Virus record (IMG/VR): IMGVR_UViG_3300032053_017225
Span: 1-45,053 of that record
DNA length: 45,053 bases
DNA from: a virus
Strand: one strand, 5' to 3'
The notes under the pieces were generated by a model. The model saw nothing but the letters and a program-made list of their open reading frames with translations, was not told the DNA's origin and ran no database searches. This document shows positions 1-7,243 of this stretch, in pieces; position 1 is the first letter of the stretch, and every line of letters starts with the position of its first letter. Position numbers and translations under genes: made by a program.

Positions 1-364
1 GGCGAACATTTTCACGAGTAAATGACGTGGTATCACGAGTTGGTGATGGTTTTGGCGCGTCCCAATAACCAGTAGTATCAACCTTTGCCCAAGGTGTTGT
101 AGTTGGCGCCGCTGCTGGAGCTGGTTTTGGAGCAGCTGGCTTTGGAGCTGCTTTTGCTGCGGCTGCTCTAGCTGCATCAGCTTTTGCCTTTGCTTCTGCC
201 GCAATCTCTGCCTGCGATCTAGTGTCAAGGGGCTTGCCCTCAAAATCAGCAAGCGGATCGCCCTTTGTGCCAGGTGCGAATTGAGCCAACTTATTAATCA
301 ATGCCTGTTGTTGTTTGATAATAGCGGCCATTTTAACGATCATTTTTTTATTTTTATCGGTCAT
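1..364 (-). CDS. Partial Ala/Pro/Lys-rich protein, unknown function
   Basis: The - strand frame opens at an ATG at 364 and runs off the left edge, so only about 121 residues are seen. The start has a clear Shine-Dalgarno (GAGGA) just upstream. The N-terminus (MTDKNKKMIVKMAAIIKQQQ) looks like a short amphipathic helix, followed by a long Ala-Lys and Ala-Pro linker at residues 50-95 and then a Trp/Thr/Pro-rich segment. Such linkers join domains in many phage virion proteins. No family is recognised. It lies 11 bases after the Dps-like gene on the same strand and is probably in the same operon. Confidence 0.75.
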   Translation of the reverse strand, partial: MTDKNKKMIVKMAAIIKQQQALINKLAQFAPGTKGDPLADFEGKPLDTRSQAEIAAEAKAKADAARAAAAKAAPKPAAPKPAPAAAPTTTPWAKVDTTGYWDAPKPSPTRDTTSFTRENVR

Positions 365-375
365 AGTTCCTCAAT

Positions 376-822
376 TTATTCAGAGTCTAGGGTTTGTTGG
401 AGTAAATAACAAGATTCTTCATTTTTACTAGCGATTGCCATAATCATATCATCTAATCCTAATGTCATGGAGCCTTCATCTTCAATAGTTTTATAAACGC
501 TTTCAGATAGTTGAAGAAAATCTTTAACAATAGTTAAAGACATTTTAGCCGGATTACCATCTAAACCTGCGTATTTAGATACTATTTTATTCATAAAACT
601 ATTTTGCAATTCAAAATCTAGGGCTTTTTCGCCAAAAAGACCAATCATCTTTTCTGCAGCCATATCAGCATCGCCTTTTGATGCGTCATATAATCTTTCA
701 AATAATAAATGATCTCCATAAAAAGTAGAGCCTTTTGTGGTCCAATGATTGTTCTGATGAATAAAATAAATGGCACGCAATGTTGCCACGTACAAATTAG
801 CTATTTTATAGACTTTTTCCAT
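376..822 (-). CDS. Dps-like ferritin-family protein
   Basis: 148 residues, the usual length of Dps subunits, which store iron, protect DNA from peroxide and form dodecamers. Residues 22-65 carry the family pattern: NHW followed by a glycine and a phenylalanine (KGSTF), then H, FERLY, an Asp (DAD) and AAEKM. These correspond to the H, H, D and E ferroxidase ligands at the subunit interface. The start has a good SD (AAAGGA). The C-terminal half is less like Dps, and no Lys-rich DNA-binding tail is seen. It is the second gene of a - strand operon. Assignment rests on the N-terminal ligand motif; DNA binding is unproven. Confidence 0.72.
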   Translation of the reverse strand: MEKVYKIANLYVATLRAIYFIHQNNHWTTKGSTFYGDHLLFERLYDASKGDADMAAEKMIGLFGEKALDFELQNSFMNKIVSKYAGLDGNPAKMSLTIVKDFLQLSESVYKTIEDEGSMTLGLDDMIMAIASKNEESCYLLQQTLDSE

Positions 823-869
823 GAAATCCTTTAGCGTATCAATTATGTAAATATGTTTTTATTAGTATT

Positions 870-1493
870 TCAAATGTATAAAGTTTCACCAAGACCACTT
901 GGTCCAAAAGTTTGAACGGCTAATTTGTCGGTTTCATAGCAATTAGTATCTAAACTTGCAGAATGATTAAAAGTTTTAACTTCTGAACTTACCGGATAAG
1001 TGTGGCTAGAAATTGCATAACCAAACCTTCCGTCATACTCTTCATGCCAATTTTTCCCGGTTTCTTTGTTTTGAGAAACGAAAGCAGATTCAGTATCAGT
1101 CTGAGCCTGATTCCAGGTGGAATGTCTTGGTAAAATTCCACCATGAATAAGCAAGACATTGCTGCCATTATTAAAAGAAAATCGAAGTGCTTTTCGTTGT
1201 GAGCTTAGCCAATCATATGTATCAACGTTGCTATTGCATATTTTTTTCATAAAAACCAAATCTTTATCACCTAATAAATATAGTGCTTTATTTTCTTCAA
1301 TAAATGATCTTAATTCATTTAATCGAGCGACGGCTTCAGGAATAGATTTATATGGATAACAAGCATCTCCTAAAAATATTACCAATTTATCTTGAACTAA
1401 TTTAGATAATAGGGGTAATTTTTCAACTTTATCGTAAATGGGACCGACAACCAACAGCTCGCGACTTCCTAATTCTAATGTTTTTTCAATCAT
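870..1493 (-). CDS. Degenerate PPP-type metallophosphatase-like protein
   Basis: About 207 residues with the outline of a calcineurin-like phosphoesterase, but most metal ligands are missing. Where the family has GDxHG this protein has GPIYDK; GDxxDRG is GDACYPYK; GNH(D/E) is GDKDL. Only the late HGG motif and the C-terminal segment ending GETLYI look normal. It may therefore be a binding or scaffold pseudo-enzyme rather than a phosphatase. The ATG at 1493 is preferred; a TTG two codons upstream (1499) is possible and lies closer to the AAGGA-like SD. It is the first gene of the leftward operon. Confidence 0.62.
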   Translation of the reverse strand: MIEKTLELGSRELLVVGPIYDKVEKLPLLSKLVQDKLVIFLGDACYPYKSIPEAVARLNELRSFIEENKALYLLGDKDLVFMKKICNSNVDTYDWLSSQRKALRFSFNNGSNVLLIHGGILPRHSTWNQAQTDTESAFVSQNKETGKNWHEEYDGRFGYAISSHTYPVSSEVKTFNHSASLDTNCYETDKLAVQTFGPSGLGETLYI

Positions 1494-1625
1494 TTTCAAA
1501 CTTTCCTTTCAGATAATAGATCCCTATCCACGTCTTTTGACTCATGGCAATTTATATCTTTACCTTGCAATTTCTAAAATATGATATTAGCTAACTGATC
1601 CAAACGACTTACATATAGGATTTTT

Positions 1626-1643
1626 GAGATCGAGGTCGATCTC
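1626..1643. promoter_or_regulatory. Operator-like inverted repeat GAGATCGA-GG-TCGATCTC
   Basis: A perfect 8-base inverted repeat with a 2-base centre sits between the divergent metallophosphatase-like and HU-like genes. A shorter overlapping palindrome (GTCGA TC TCGAC, 1635-1646) shares its right side. The symmetry and position fit a dimeric repressor site; a hairpin in a rightward leader is an alternative. The regulator is unknown. Confidence 0.45.
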
Positions 1644-1656
1644 GACAAACGACTAG

Positions 1657-1667
1657 GATATATAGGA
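1657..1667 (+). promoter_or_regulatory. GATATATAGGA, putative -10 element
   Basis: The same 11-mer occurs at 12835-12845 in front of another gene, and GATATATA variants precede 21133 and 34753. The sequence resembles a -10 element. Here it would drive the rightward operon that begins with the HU-like gene at 1746. No convincing -35 is seen. Confidence 0.35.
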
Positions 1668-1682
1668 TAGGAGAATATATGA

Positions 1683-1698
1683 TCTCCCGCGAGGGAGA
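1683..1698 (+). other. Hairpin TCTCCC-GCGA-GGGAGA in leader
   Basis: A perfect 6-base GC-rich stem closed by GCGA, a GNRA-type tetraloop, lies about 50 bases upstream of the start at 1746. No U-tract follows, so it is unlikely to be an intrinsic terminator. It would sit in the 5' leader of the first operon and could stabilise the message or bind a protein. Confidence 0.5.
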
Positions 1699-1745
1699 CG
1701 CCGACATTTGTATTTAATATATACCTAACGTATCAGGAATAATGT

Positions 1746-2087
1746 ATGAAAAAAGTTAAGACGATCAGAAAGTTCTATTTTGAAAATCTAAGTGAAGTTG
1801 ACATCATCAATCTTGTTAATAGAGAACAACCTATTAATATAAAGCATTTATCTTTCATTGTTGATAAAATTTATGCTAAATATCCGCTTATTGACAAGAG
1901 TGAGATTAGCGTTATTGTAAGGGCGGTCTTTGAATCAATTAGAGAATTTTTGATTTTAGGTTACATTATAAATTTCAACAAAACTTTTTTCGACATGAAA
2001 TTTCATGTTTTTCAGTTTGCTAAAAAATTCAGCGGGCTGAAAGTAAAACTTACAACTCCGCCACATATCAGGAAACTAGATGTATAA
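1746..2087 (+). CDS. HU/IHF-family DNA-binding protein (first of two)
   Basis: 113 residues. From about residue 33 the sequence follows the HU/IHF helix-helix-strand pattern (VDKIYAKYPLIDKSEISVIV, then a hydrophobic helix and GYIINFNKTFFDMKF in place of the family's G-V-x-GFGxF). The DNA-arm region is short and the C-terminus is KLTTPPHIRKLD. HU/IHF proteins bend DNA and organise genomes. Divergence is strong, so a specialised phage role is likely. It starts the rightward operon, and its end overlaps the next gene by 8 bases, indicating coupled translation. A second HU-like gene lies at 3372. Confidence 0.6.
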   Translation: MKKVKTIRKFYFENLSEVDIINLVNREQPINIKHLSFIVDKIYAKYPLIDKSEISVIVRAVFESIREFLILGYIINFNKTFFDMKFHVFQFAKKFSGLKVKLTTPPHIRKLDV

Positions 2088-2430
2088 AAAGCTATTAGAA
2101 ATGCAAAAAGAATTGTTAGAAGAAATTCCGGAAGAATCAGAAGATGATTCTGAAATCGAAATGAATGAAGATGAAATTAAAGATAATTTGCCAAGCTATT
2201 CTTCCGAGAAATTATCTGATTTCGTAATCTCACACAGATATTTGGGATTATATGAAAAATTATCAGTGCTTGCGATGGAAGAGTTATCAAGGCGTAGAAT
2301 TGCCGGAGATAGTTTCAAATACGAAGACTACATTGAGAAAAATTTAAAGGAGCTTCCCGTCCTAAATTTTGAGATGAAAAACATTAATAATATCATTGCT
2401 AGTTTCAAAGGATTGAAAAATGGAAAGTGA
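2080..2430 (+). CDS. Unknown acidic protein
   Basis: 116 residues, not recognised. Residues 14-37 are strongly acidic (Glu/Asp runs) and probably disordered. A helical domain follows at about 40-95, with YSSEKLSDFVISHRYLGLYE and a Leu/Arg-rich helix. It overlaps both neighbours (8 bases with the HU-like gene, 11 with the next), so it belongs to the same operon and is probably made with the HU-like proteins. Confidence 0.75.
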   Translation: MYKKLLEMQKELLEEIPEESEDDSEIEMNEDEIKDNLPSYSSEKLSDFVISHRYLGLYEKLSVLAMEELSRRRIAGDSFKYEDYIEKNLKELPVLNFEMKNINNIIASFKGLKNGK

Positions 2431-2917
2431 TTTAACCAACCAAATAGCTTTACATATATTTAATAACATCGGAGTCATTTCTCCAATGAAAGTTTCTGTT
2501 CAAAACAAGAAATTCCTTTTAAATCAAACTATTGATTTGGAAGATGATAAAATTCTTAAGTTGTGGGGAGCTGAAGTTGATTTGGGTGGCTCAAAATTAA
2601 GAATGTTATTAACTGAATTAACCGATTCAGATCCAGATAAAGAATTTGTTCTTATTGTTAAATTAGAAAATTGCCCATCTTACGGATGCTATATTTCATT
2701 AAATGAAAATGAGCCTCGTGACGGCAAAATATATTTTTCCGTTGAAGAAGATAATTGGGCAGAAACTAATACATTTTTGCAGGCTACATTTTTAGGTGGA
2801 ATGGAACAACTTAAAGATGTCCTATCTAATTGGAATAAGGTTTCTATTGAAGATGATTTAGTTGAAAGTATGAAGTCTTTGATAAAGGTTATTTTTGAAT
2901 TTGAGGATGAGGAATGA
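2420..2917 (+). CDS. Unknown protein
   Basis: 165 residues, mixed alpha/beta by pattern, acidic C-terminal tail (FEFEDEE). No catalytic motif or known fold is recognised. It overlaps the upstream gene by 11 bases and the downstream one by 4 (ATGA type), placing it firmly in the operon between the two HU-like genes. Confidence 0.72.
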   Translation: MESDLTNQIALHIFNNIGVISPMKVSVQNKKFLLNQTIDLEDDKILKLWGAEVDLGGSKLRMLLTELTDSDPDKEFVLIVKLENCPSYGCYISLNENEPRDGKIYFSVEEDNWAETNTFLQATFLGGMEQLKDVLSNWNKVSIEDDLVESMKSLIKVIFEFEDEE

Positions 2918-3375
2918 AAGGTAAAAAAGCGGATACTAATTTCATTGCAGATTTTGTGTCATCTTCGGCTAAACAAGGCATTATTACCCCTATAGATATT
3001 GTCAAAAGAGCTCAATCAGAGATTGAGGCGATCGATAATCAATTAAAGAAGATTAATGATTTGAAAAAGAAAAGATCTAAACTAATTGATGTAGTTATGT
3101 CTTTTAAATATGGCACGAAAGATAACGCAGAAGAAAAGGAACTACTTCAGTTTCATCAAATCACTAATTTGTCGCTTGCAGCTAGCCTTTGTAAATCGCT
3201 ACCAATTTTAGATAAGGTAGAGTTTTTTACTGAAGTTCTTGGAAAAGACGCTTTATTTATCGTTAAACAGTTATGTTCTTTGAAAATTCTTAAGATAGAA
3301 AATCTTACTAAATTAGTTCCAGCTGAACGTTACAATGATTTTACCTCTTTTCTTAAAGAGAGAAATTTTAAATGA
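2914..3375 (+). CDS. Unknown protein with N-terminal coiled coil
   Basis: 153 residues. Residues 25-60 form a charged heptad-like helix (EIEAIDNQLKKINDLKKKRS) typical of a short coiled coil. Residues 70-150 look like a compact helical, possibly winged-helix, domain with several hydrophobic helices. It starts in a 4-base overlap with the previous gene and ends in a 4-base overlap with the second HU-like gene. Function unknown. Confidence 0.72.
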   Translation: MKGKKADTNFIADFVSSSAKQGIITPIDIVKRAQSEIEAIDNQLKKINDLKKKRSKLIDVVMSFKYGTKDNAEEKELLQFHQITNLSLAASLCKSLPILDKVEFFTEVLGKDALFIVKQLCSLKILKIENLTKLVPAERYNDFTSFLKERNFK

Positions 3376-3719
3376 AAGAAGTACCTGGAAAAAGTATAGA
3401 TAGGCGATTTCTCTGGCAATATGTATTAAAGAAAATAAACAATTCAATTCACCACGCTCACGTAATGAGCGTCATTAATATTTTGCTGGACGAGATTGTG
3501 GCAGAGTTAATCTTAAACAAAAAAATCAAGATAATTAATTTTGGACAATTTGTTTTAAGAAAACTTAATCCACGAAAACATTACAATTTATATACTAAAA
3601 AATACGAGATGTCAAAAGGTAATAATATCCTGCGGTTTGAATTGAATAATAAATTGAGGCGTTTTATTATTAAAAACTTAGATGTTGCCAAAACATTCTT
3701 AGAGCCACACGATGAATAG
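3372..3719 (+). CDS. HU/IHF-family DNA-binding protein (second of two)
   Basis: 115 residues. The match to HU/IHF is clearer than in the gene at 1746: a long helix (VMSVINILLDEIVAELILNK), then KIKIINFGQFVLRKLNPRK in place of the family's GFGxFxxxxRxxRxGRNP, and a terminal helix after a strand (ILRFELNNKLRRFI). The basic arm and the Pro that intercalates at DNA kinks appear retained (LNPRKHYN). It probably bends or packages phage DNA and may pair with the 1746 product. Operon overlaps: 4 bases upstream, 8 downstream. Confidence 0.75.
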   Translation: MKEVPGKSIDRRFLWQYVLKKINNSIHHAHVMSVINILLDEIVAELILNKKIKIINFGQFVLRKLNPRKHYNLYTKKYEMSKGNNILRFELNNKLRRFIIKNLDVAKTFLEPHDE

Positions 3720-4086
3720 ATCTCGAAAGGTGGTTTTCGTATGCTGTGGAATTGTTGAAGAAAAAAGCGTCTCTAACACTATCGAAGCCTCCTCTTCAGA
3801 GGAGGCTCTTCAGAAGTTTGAAGAAACTAATAAAGTTAAAGCTGAAAGCTGTCACGGACCTTTCGTTACAAAAAAGGTAATTCAGAAAGAGAAATATACT
3901 AGCGTTGCATTTTCTGGAGAAAATAAGAATGCCATTTATGATGATTGGTATGTGAAGGCATTATTTACTAATGAGCCGCATAACTGCGCATATCTTCTGT
4001 TTGATAAGAGGGTTGATGGAAAACAAGCCCAAAAACCTCAAGGGACTTTTATTGTTAAAAGGGATTATTTAAAGGAAATAAAATGA
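3712..4086 (+). CDS. Unknown protein
   Basis: 124 residues, not recognised. The N-terminus (KVVFVCCGIVEEKSVSNTIE) looks like a beta-strand pair, followed by ASSSEEAL and a helix, as in small alpha/beta domains that sense or bind. Codons for ASSSEEAL form a 10-base perfect hairpin at 3786-3807. It overlaps its neighbours by 8 and 4 bases. Confidence 0.7.
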   Translation: MNRSRKVVFVCCGIVEEKSVSNTIEASSSEEALQKFEETNKVKAESCHGPFVTKKVIQKEKYTSVAFSGENKNAIYDDWYVKALFTNEPHNCAYLLFDKRVDGKQAQKPQGTFIVKRDYLKEIK

Positions 4087-4430
4087 TTAAGAAATCTGTA
4101 TTAGAGAAAATTAAGAAGAGTTTATTGGAAGAGAGATCTGCCATCATGGCAAAAACTTATTCTAGTGAAGTTGATATTGACGGTGATGAAACTGATGAAA
4201 TTCAAGGAAAAATTATTGCCGTTGTAAATCAGCAATTTATCAAGAGGGATGCGCAAAAGCTACTCAAAATTGAAAATGCTTTAAAAAGACTCGAAGATAA
4301 GAATTTTGGATTGTGTGAAGAGTGTGATGAACCCATCGCTTAAAAAAGACTTCAGCATAATCCGGAGTTTTCTAATTGTATTTCATGCGCAGAACAATTG
4401 GAATTCAATAATAAGCAGCATAAAAGATAA
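4083..4430 (+). pseudogene. DksA/TraR-like zinc-finger protein, interrupted by an in-frame TAA
   Basis: The frame encodes 86 residues up to TAA at 4341-4343, ending CEECDEPIA. Continuing past the stop in the same frame gives KRLQHNPEFSNCISCAEQLE and a second stop at 4428-4430. Together they restore the DksA/TraR finger exactly: C-x2-C-x17-C-x2-C, with the usual RL and NP residues between. The N-terminal helix also has a DETDEI segment like the DxxDxA tip that enters the RNA polymerase secondary channel. The stop replaces what is normally Glu, a single-base change from GAA. It is either a nonsense mutation, a sequence error or stop readthrough. An intact protein of 115 residues would modulate host transcription. 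Confidence 0.8.
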
Positions 4431-4462
4431 ATTGATTCATAGCAATATAAATCTATTATAAT

Positions 4463-5170
4463 ATGGAAAGGTTTGCAAAATCTACAGATCCTGTGCAACA
4501 GGCACTTAGAGATCATAAAAAGAATTGGGGTATAGCCTCCAAAGAGTTTATGTCTAAGATTAAGGCGCTTAGAGCGGCTTTAAGCGGTAAAGGCGATTCA
4601 AAATATGGATTGACTCCCAGCAATATTAAAGACCCTTTGCCTCAAGATATAGGCTCTTTCTTATCCGAATTATCTTCAAATTTCCAATTATTAGTGGGGG
4701 AGGCTCAAAAAATTCAGCAAGAACAAGCCAGTTACTCTCAAAATAGAACAAAATCTAAAAAAGAGCTTGGCGCCGCAATCGCTGCCATTGCGCCCAATTT
4801 AGTGAAAACCGCCTCAATTTCTAAAAAGAAAGCCACATTAAAAGTTTCTGAAAAAGAGTTTGAAACTTTAATTGCTATTTCCGAAGAAGAGCAAGCCGCA
4901 GGATTAATGTATGTTCCGCCGCCCGCGCCAGTTATGTCTTTTGTTTATGGAGAGCCGAAGATAAATATTTTTTGGATGAAGAACACTCCGGCGCCATTAG
5001 ATATCGTATTCGCTTTAAATGGTTCAATCATTGCAATTCATGAAGGAGAGCCGCTATCTACAAAAATGATCGGCGGATATACTCCATCAGATTTGGTTGT
5101 AGAATTTCCTAGAGGGAGTTGTGAGAAATTAGGTATTCAAATAGGTGATCCAATTTCGATTGTAAATTAA
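4463..5170 (+). CDS. Protein with C-terminal DUF192 domain
   Basis: 235 residues. From about 135 to the end it matches DUF192: EEQAAGLMYV, then the characteristic FWMKNTPAPLDIVFALNG, EGEPLSTK, a VVEFPRGSCEKLG segment and GDPISI. The role of DUF192 is not established; it occurs mostly as a small, often exported, protein. Here no signal peptide is seen and about 120 residues of helical, Gln/Ser/Lys-rich sequence precede the domain, an unusual architecture. The start lies directly after an AT-rich TATAAAT/TATAAT stretch and lacks an SD. Confidence 0.75.
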   Translation: MERFAKSTDPVQQALRDHKKNWGIASKEFMSKIKALRAALSGKGDSKYGLTPSNIKDPLPQDIGSFLSELSSNFQLLVGEAQKIQQEQASYSQNRTKSKKELGAAIAAIAPNLVKTASISKKKATLKVSEKEFETLIAISEEEQAAGLMYVPPPAPVMSFVYGEPKINIFWMKNTPAPLDIVFALNGSIIAIHEGEPLSTKMIGGYTPSDLVVEFPRGSCEKLGIQIGDPISIVN

Positions 5171-5217
5171 TTATCGATATTTTTTTGTTATTGCGCGCAG
5201 AATTTCAAGCCTTATTA

Positions 5218-5223
5218 TATAAT
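5218..5223 (+). promoter_or_regulatory. Consensus -10 box TATAAT upstream of the FtsK-like gene
   Basis: A perfect TATAAT ends 8 bases before the ATG at 5232. Transcription would start within about two bases of the start codon, giving a leaderless or near-leaderless message. No SD is present and no well-placed -35 is evident. Confidence 0.4.
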
Positions 5224-5231
5224 TAATAAGA

Positions 5232-6230
5232 ATGTGGCAAGTAGAAAATTTAAATAGCATTTTAGCTGCATTTAAAATTGCAGCTCTTTGTAATAACTTT
5301 TCAGAGTATAAAAATGCCTGCTTTTATGATATAGAGCTAAAGCCGGGTGCGAAGGTTAGGGATATTGAAAAATATTCTACCGAGTTATCTCTTGCTCTTA
5401 AAAAAGCGGGTAAGCCTCGTTTAATTATCTCGCCCGAAGAGGGTATCATTCAGTTAGAGTTTTTAAATTCTAAACGAGAGAAAACTTCGCTATTTGATAT
5501 AGCGTATCAAATTGAGCGTCCTGAGGGAAAATTAACTTGCCTTTTGGGCGAGACTCTCCAAAACGATCCTTTATGGATTGATATTGCTGCTAACCCACAT
5601 TTATTAATTGCCGGAACGACAGGATCAGGCAAGAGCACTTTATTACATACAATCATTGCGAATTTATTATTGTACCCAAAGGTCTCTATCCATTTAATGG
5701 ATCCTAAGAATATTGAATTTTATAAGTATTCAGAGGCTAACCTTCCTAAATTAAATGTAGCTCATGAATTTGCGGACTGTTTAATTATGATTGAGAGTTT
5801 GTGCCTTGAAATGGATTCAAGATATCAAAAAATTAAAGAGAGAAAATTGTTTGCGGATAATTTTCCATTCATAGTTCTAATTATAGATGAATACGCTGAT
5901 TTAATTATGCAAGATGAGAATAAGCTTTTTTATAAGAGTTTAATTCGTTTGGCTCAGAAAAGCCGAGCAGCCGGTATTCATTTAATCATGTCTACTCAAA
6001 GACCGTCTGTCGATGTGATTGATGGAATTATTAAGGCAAATTTTCCGGCAAGAATTTCTTGCAAAGTTTCCAGTCATATCGACTCTAGAATTATTTTAGA
6101 TGCCGTCGGAGCCGAACGTTTAATTGGTTCAGGCGACGCCCTCATCAGAGACTCTAAGTTCGATCTACAAAGATTTCAAGTGGCATATACTTCGCCAGAC
6201 GAAGTTTGTTGCCTTTTTGGTAAAAAATGA
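5232..6230 (+). CDS. FtsK/SpoIIIE-like DNA translocase motor
   Basis: 332 residues containing essentially a complete FtsK motor. Walker A GTTGSGKST is at 128-136, Walker B in VLIIDEYADL around 218, then the FtsK-specific STQRPSVDVIDGIIKANFP, the arginine-rich sensor region and GAERLIGSGDALI. The family pumps double-stranded DNA as a hexamer. Cellular FtsK has an N-terminal membrane domain and a C-terminal gamma DNA-reading domain; both are missing, leaving about 100 residues of alpha-domain-like sequence before the motor. It is therefore probably soluble. Its stop overlaps the next start (ATGA), so it is coupled to the zinc-ribbon protein. Possible roles are genome segregation, resolving concatemers or moving DNA; packaging is less likely without terminase features. 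Confidence 0.9.
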   Translation: MWQVENLNSILAAFKIAALCNNFSEYKNACFYDIELKPGAKVRDIEKYSTELSLALKKAGKPRLIISPEEGIIQLEFLNSKREKTSLFDIAYQIERPEGKLTCLLGETLQNDPLWIDIAANPHLLIAGTTGSGKSTLLHTIIANLLLYPKVSIHLMDPKNIEFYKYSEANLPKLNVAHEFADCLIMIESLCLEMDSRYQKIKERKLFADNFPFIVLIIDEYADLIMQDENKLFYKSLIRLAQKSRAAGIHLIMSTQRPSVDVIDGIIKANFPARISCKVSSHIDSRIILDAVGAERLIGSGDALIRDSKFDLQRFQVAYTSPDEVCCLFGKK

Positions 6231-7243
6231 ATCAAACTTGTTTTATGTGTCCAGGTTGTAGTTTTTTAGGCAAAAAAACTATTTTGCGTTTTAGCAAGAG
6301 GTTTATTTGCGACATATGCTCTTTAAAATTAAAAGGCACCCTAGATCTTAAAGAAAGAGTTTTGCGGAGCACTTTTTCTGAGCATTTAAAAAAAGGATAT
6401 AAGTGCCCAAATTGTAAAAGGTTTATTCCTCAGCCAATGATTGGTAATGATTTATCTTGTCCCTATTATGATTGCCACTTTGTTGGAAATAGATGTGGTC
6501 TGAAAGATATGAAGCATCCTTCGGAATATTTAAGCGTATCTCTAAACGCTTTGCTTGATAAATCAATTCTAAAAGAAGACAAGTCTTTATCGGTGCAATT
6601 ATTGCAAGACTCAATTAATGATGAGATGAACACCGTAGCTTTTAGTAGTAATAATTCGACGGTGATTCATAAAATTTCTATCGGGCAAGCTTTTTTAAAT
6701 CTAACTGACAGAATGCCTACGGAAATGACAGATTATTTGGTACATGGTAAAAAGAATAGTAGCTTACAGAGTAAAATATTTCAAGAATACATCTCTATAC
6801 TAGAATCTAAATTACCATTTATTTATAAGCGCGAAAAACTAAACGTTAGAGTCGATTCATTATTGTCAAGTGAATTATCTTTGTTTGATGGAATAAGTAC
6901 TTTTGAAGCAGTAATCTCTCCAAAAAGAGAGGTTAAAAATGGAACGAAAGAATTTTATGTCGGAGGAAGATCCGCCTTTCACTCTAAACCATTTTATATT
7001 GGTAAGTTGTTAAATGTTATTAATGTTGATAGCAAAGCCTCTTTAATGTCTGACATAAAAGAATACAGTTTTCTGAGAATGTTTTTTAAAACTAGCAAGC
7101 CTGGTACAAAAGTTTTAGTATCCCACTTGAGAGTTCCGCCCCATTATCAGATGGGCGGCATGTCCCATGTAAATAGAATGAGAAAAAGAATAGTAGCAAT
7201 AGTATCAGAAAGATCAAAAGTTATATCTTTATGTAATCCTTAA
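6227..7243 (+). CDS. Multi-zinc-ribbon protein of unknown function
   Basis: 338 residues. The first 90 carry at least two Cys pairs of zinc-ribbon type: CPGC near 8-11 with CDIC near 28-31, and CPNC near 60 with later Cys (CPYYDC, RCG). The rest shows no known motif; the segment HLRVPPHYQMGGMSHVNRM near 300 is distinctive. It overlaps the FtsK-like gene by 4 bases, so a partner or loading role for that motor is plausible but inferred. Its 3' end overlaps the opposite-strand gene by 15 bases. Confidence 0.75.
   Translation: MNQTCFMCPGCSFLGKKTILRFSKRFICDICSLKLKGTLDLKERVLRSTFSEHLKKGYKCPNCKRFIPQPMIGNDLSCPYYDCHFVGNRCGLKDMKHPSEYLSVSLNALLDKSILKEDKSLSVQLLQDSINDEMNTVAFSSNNSTVIHKISIGQAFLNLTDRMPTEMTDYLVHGKKNSSLQSKIFQEYISILESKLPFIYKREKLNVRVDSLLSSELSLFDGISTFEAVISPKREVKNGTKEFYVGGRSAFHSKPFYIGKLLNVINVDSKASLMSDIKEYSFLRMFFKTSKPGTKVLVSHLRVPPHYQMGGMSHVNRMRKRIVAIVSERSKVISLCNP

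Larger units (their letters stand above)
1602..1667. repeat. Direct repeat AAACGACT...ATATAGGA
   Basis: Two near-copies lie in the divergent intergenic region: 1602-1620 and 1647-1667. Both begin AAACGACT and end ATATAGGA, with a 2-base length difference between. Duplicate sites between divergent genes suggest a regulator binding region or paired promoters. The second copy contains GATATATAGGA, which recurs upstream of the gene at 12853. Confidence 0.5.

Noticed and set aside
3786-3807. Intrinsic terminator within the operon
   Set aside because: It is inside a coding region, lacks a U-tract and is explained by complementary Ser and Glu codons.
4341-4343. Stop-codon reassignment (TAA as sense)
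   Set aside because: TAA ends many genes in the window correctly and only this one frame continues past it, so a genome-wide code change is excluded.
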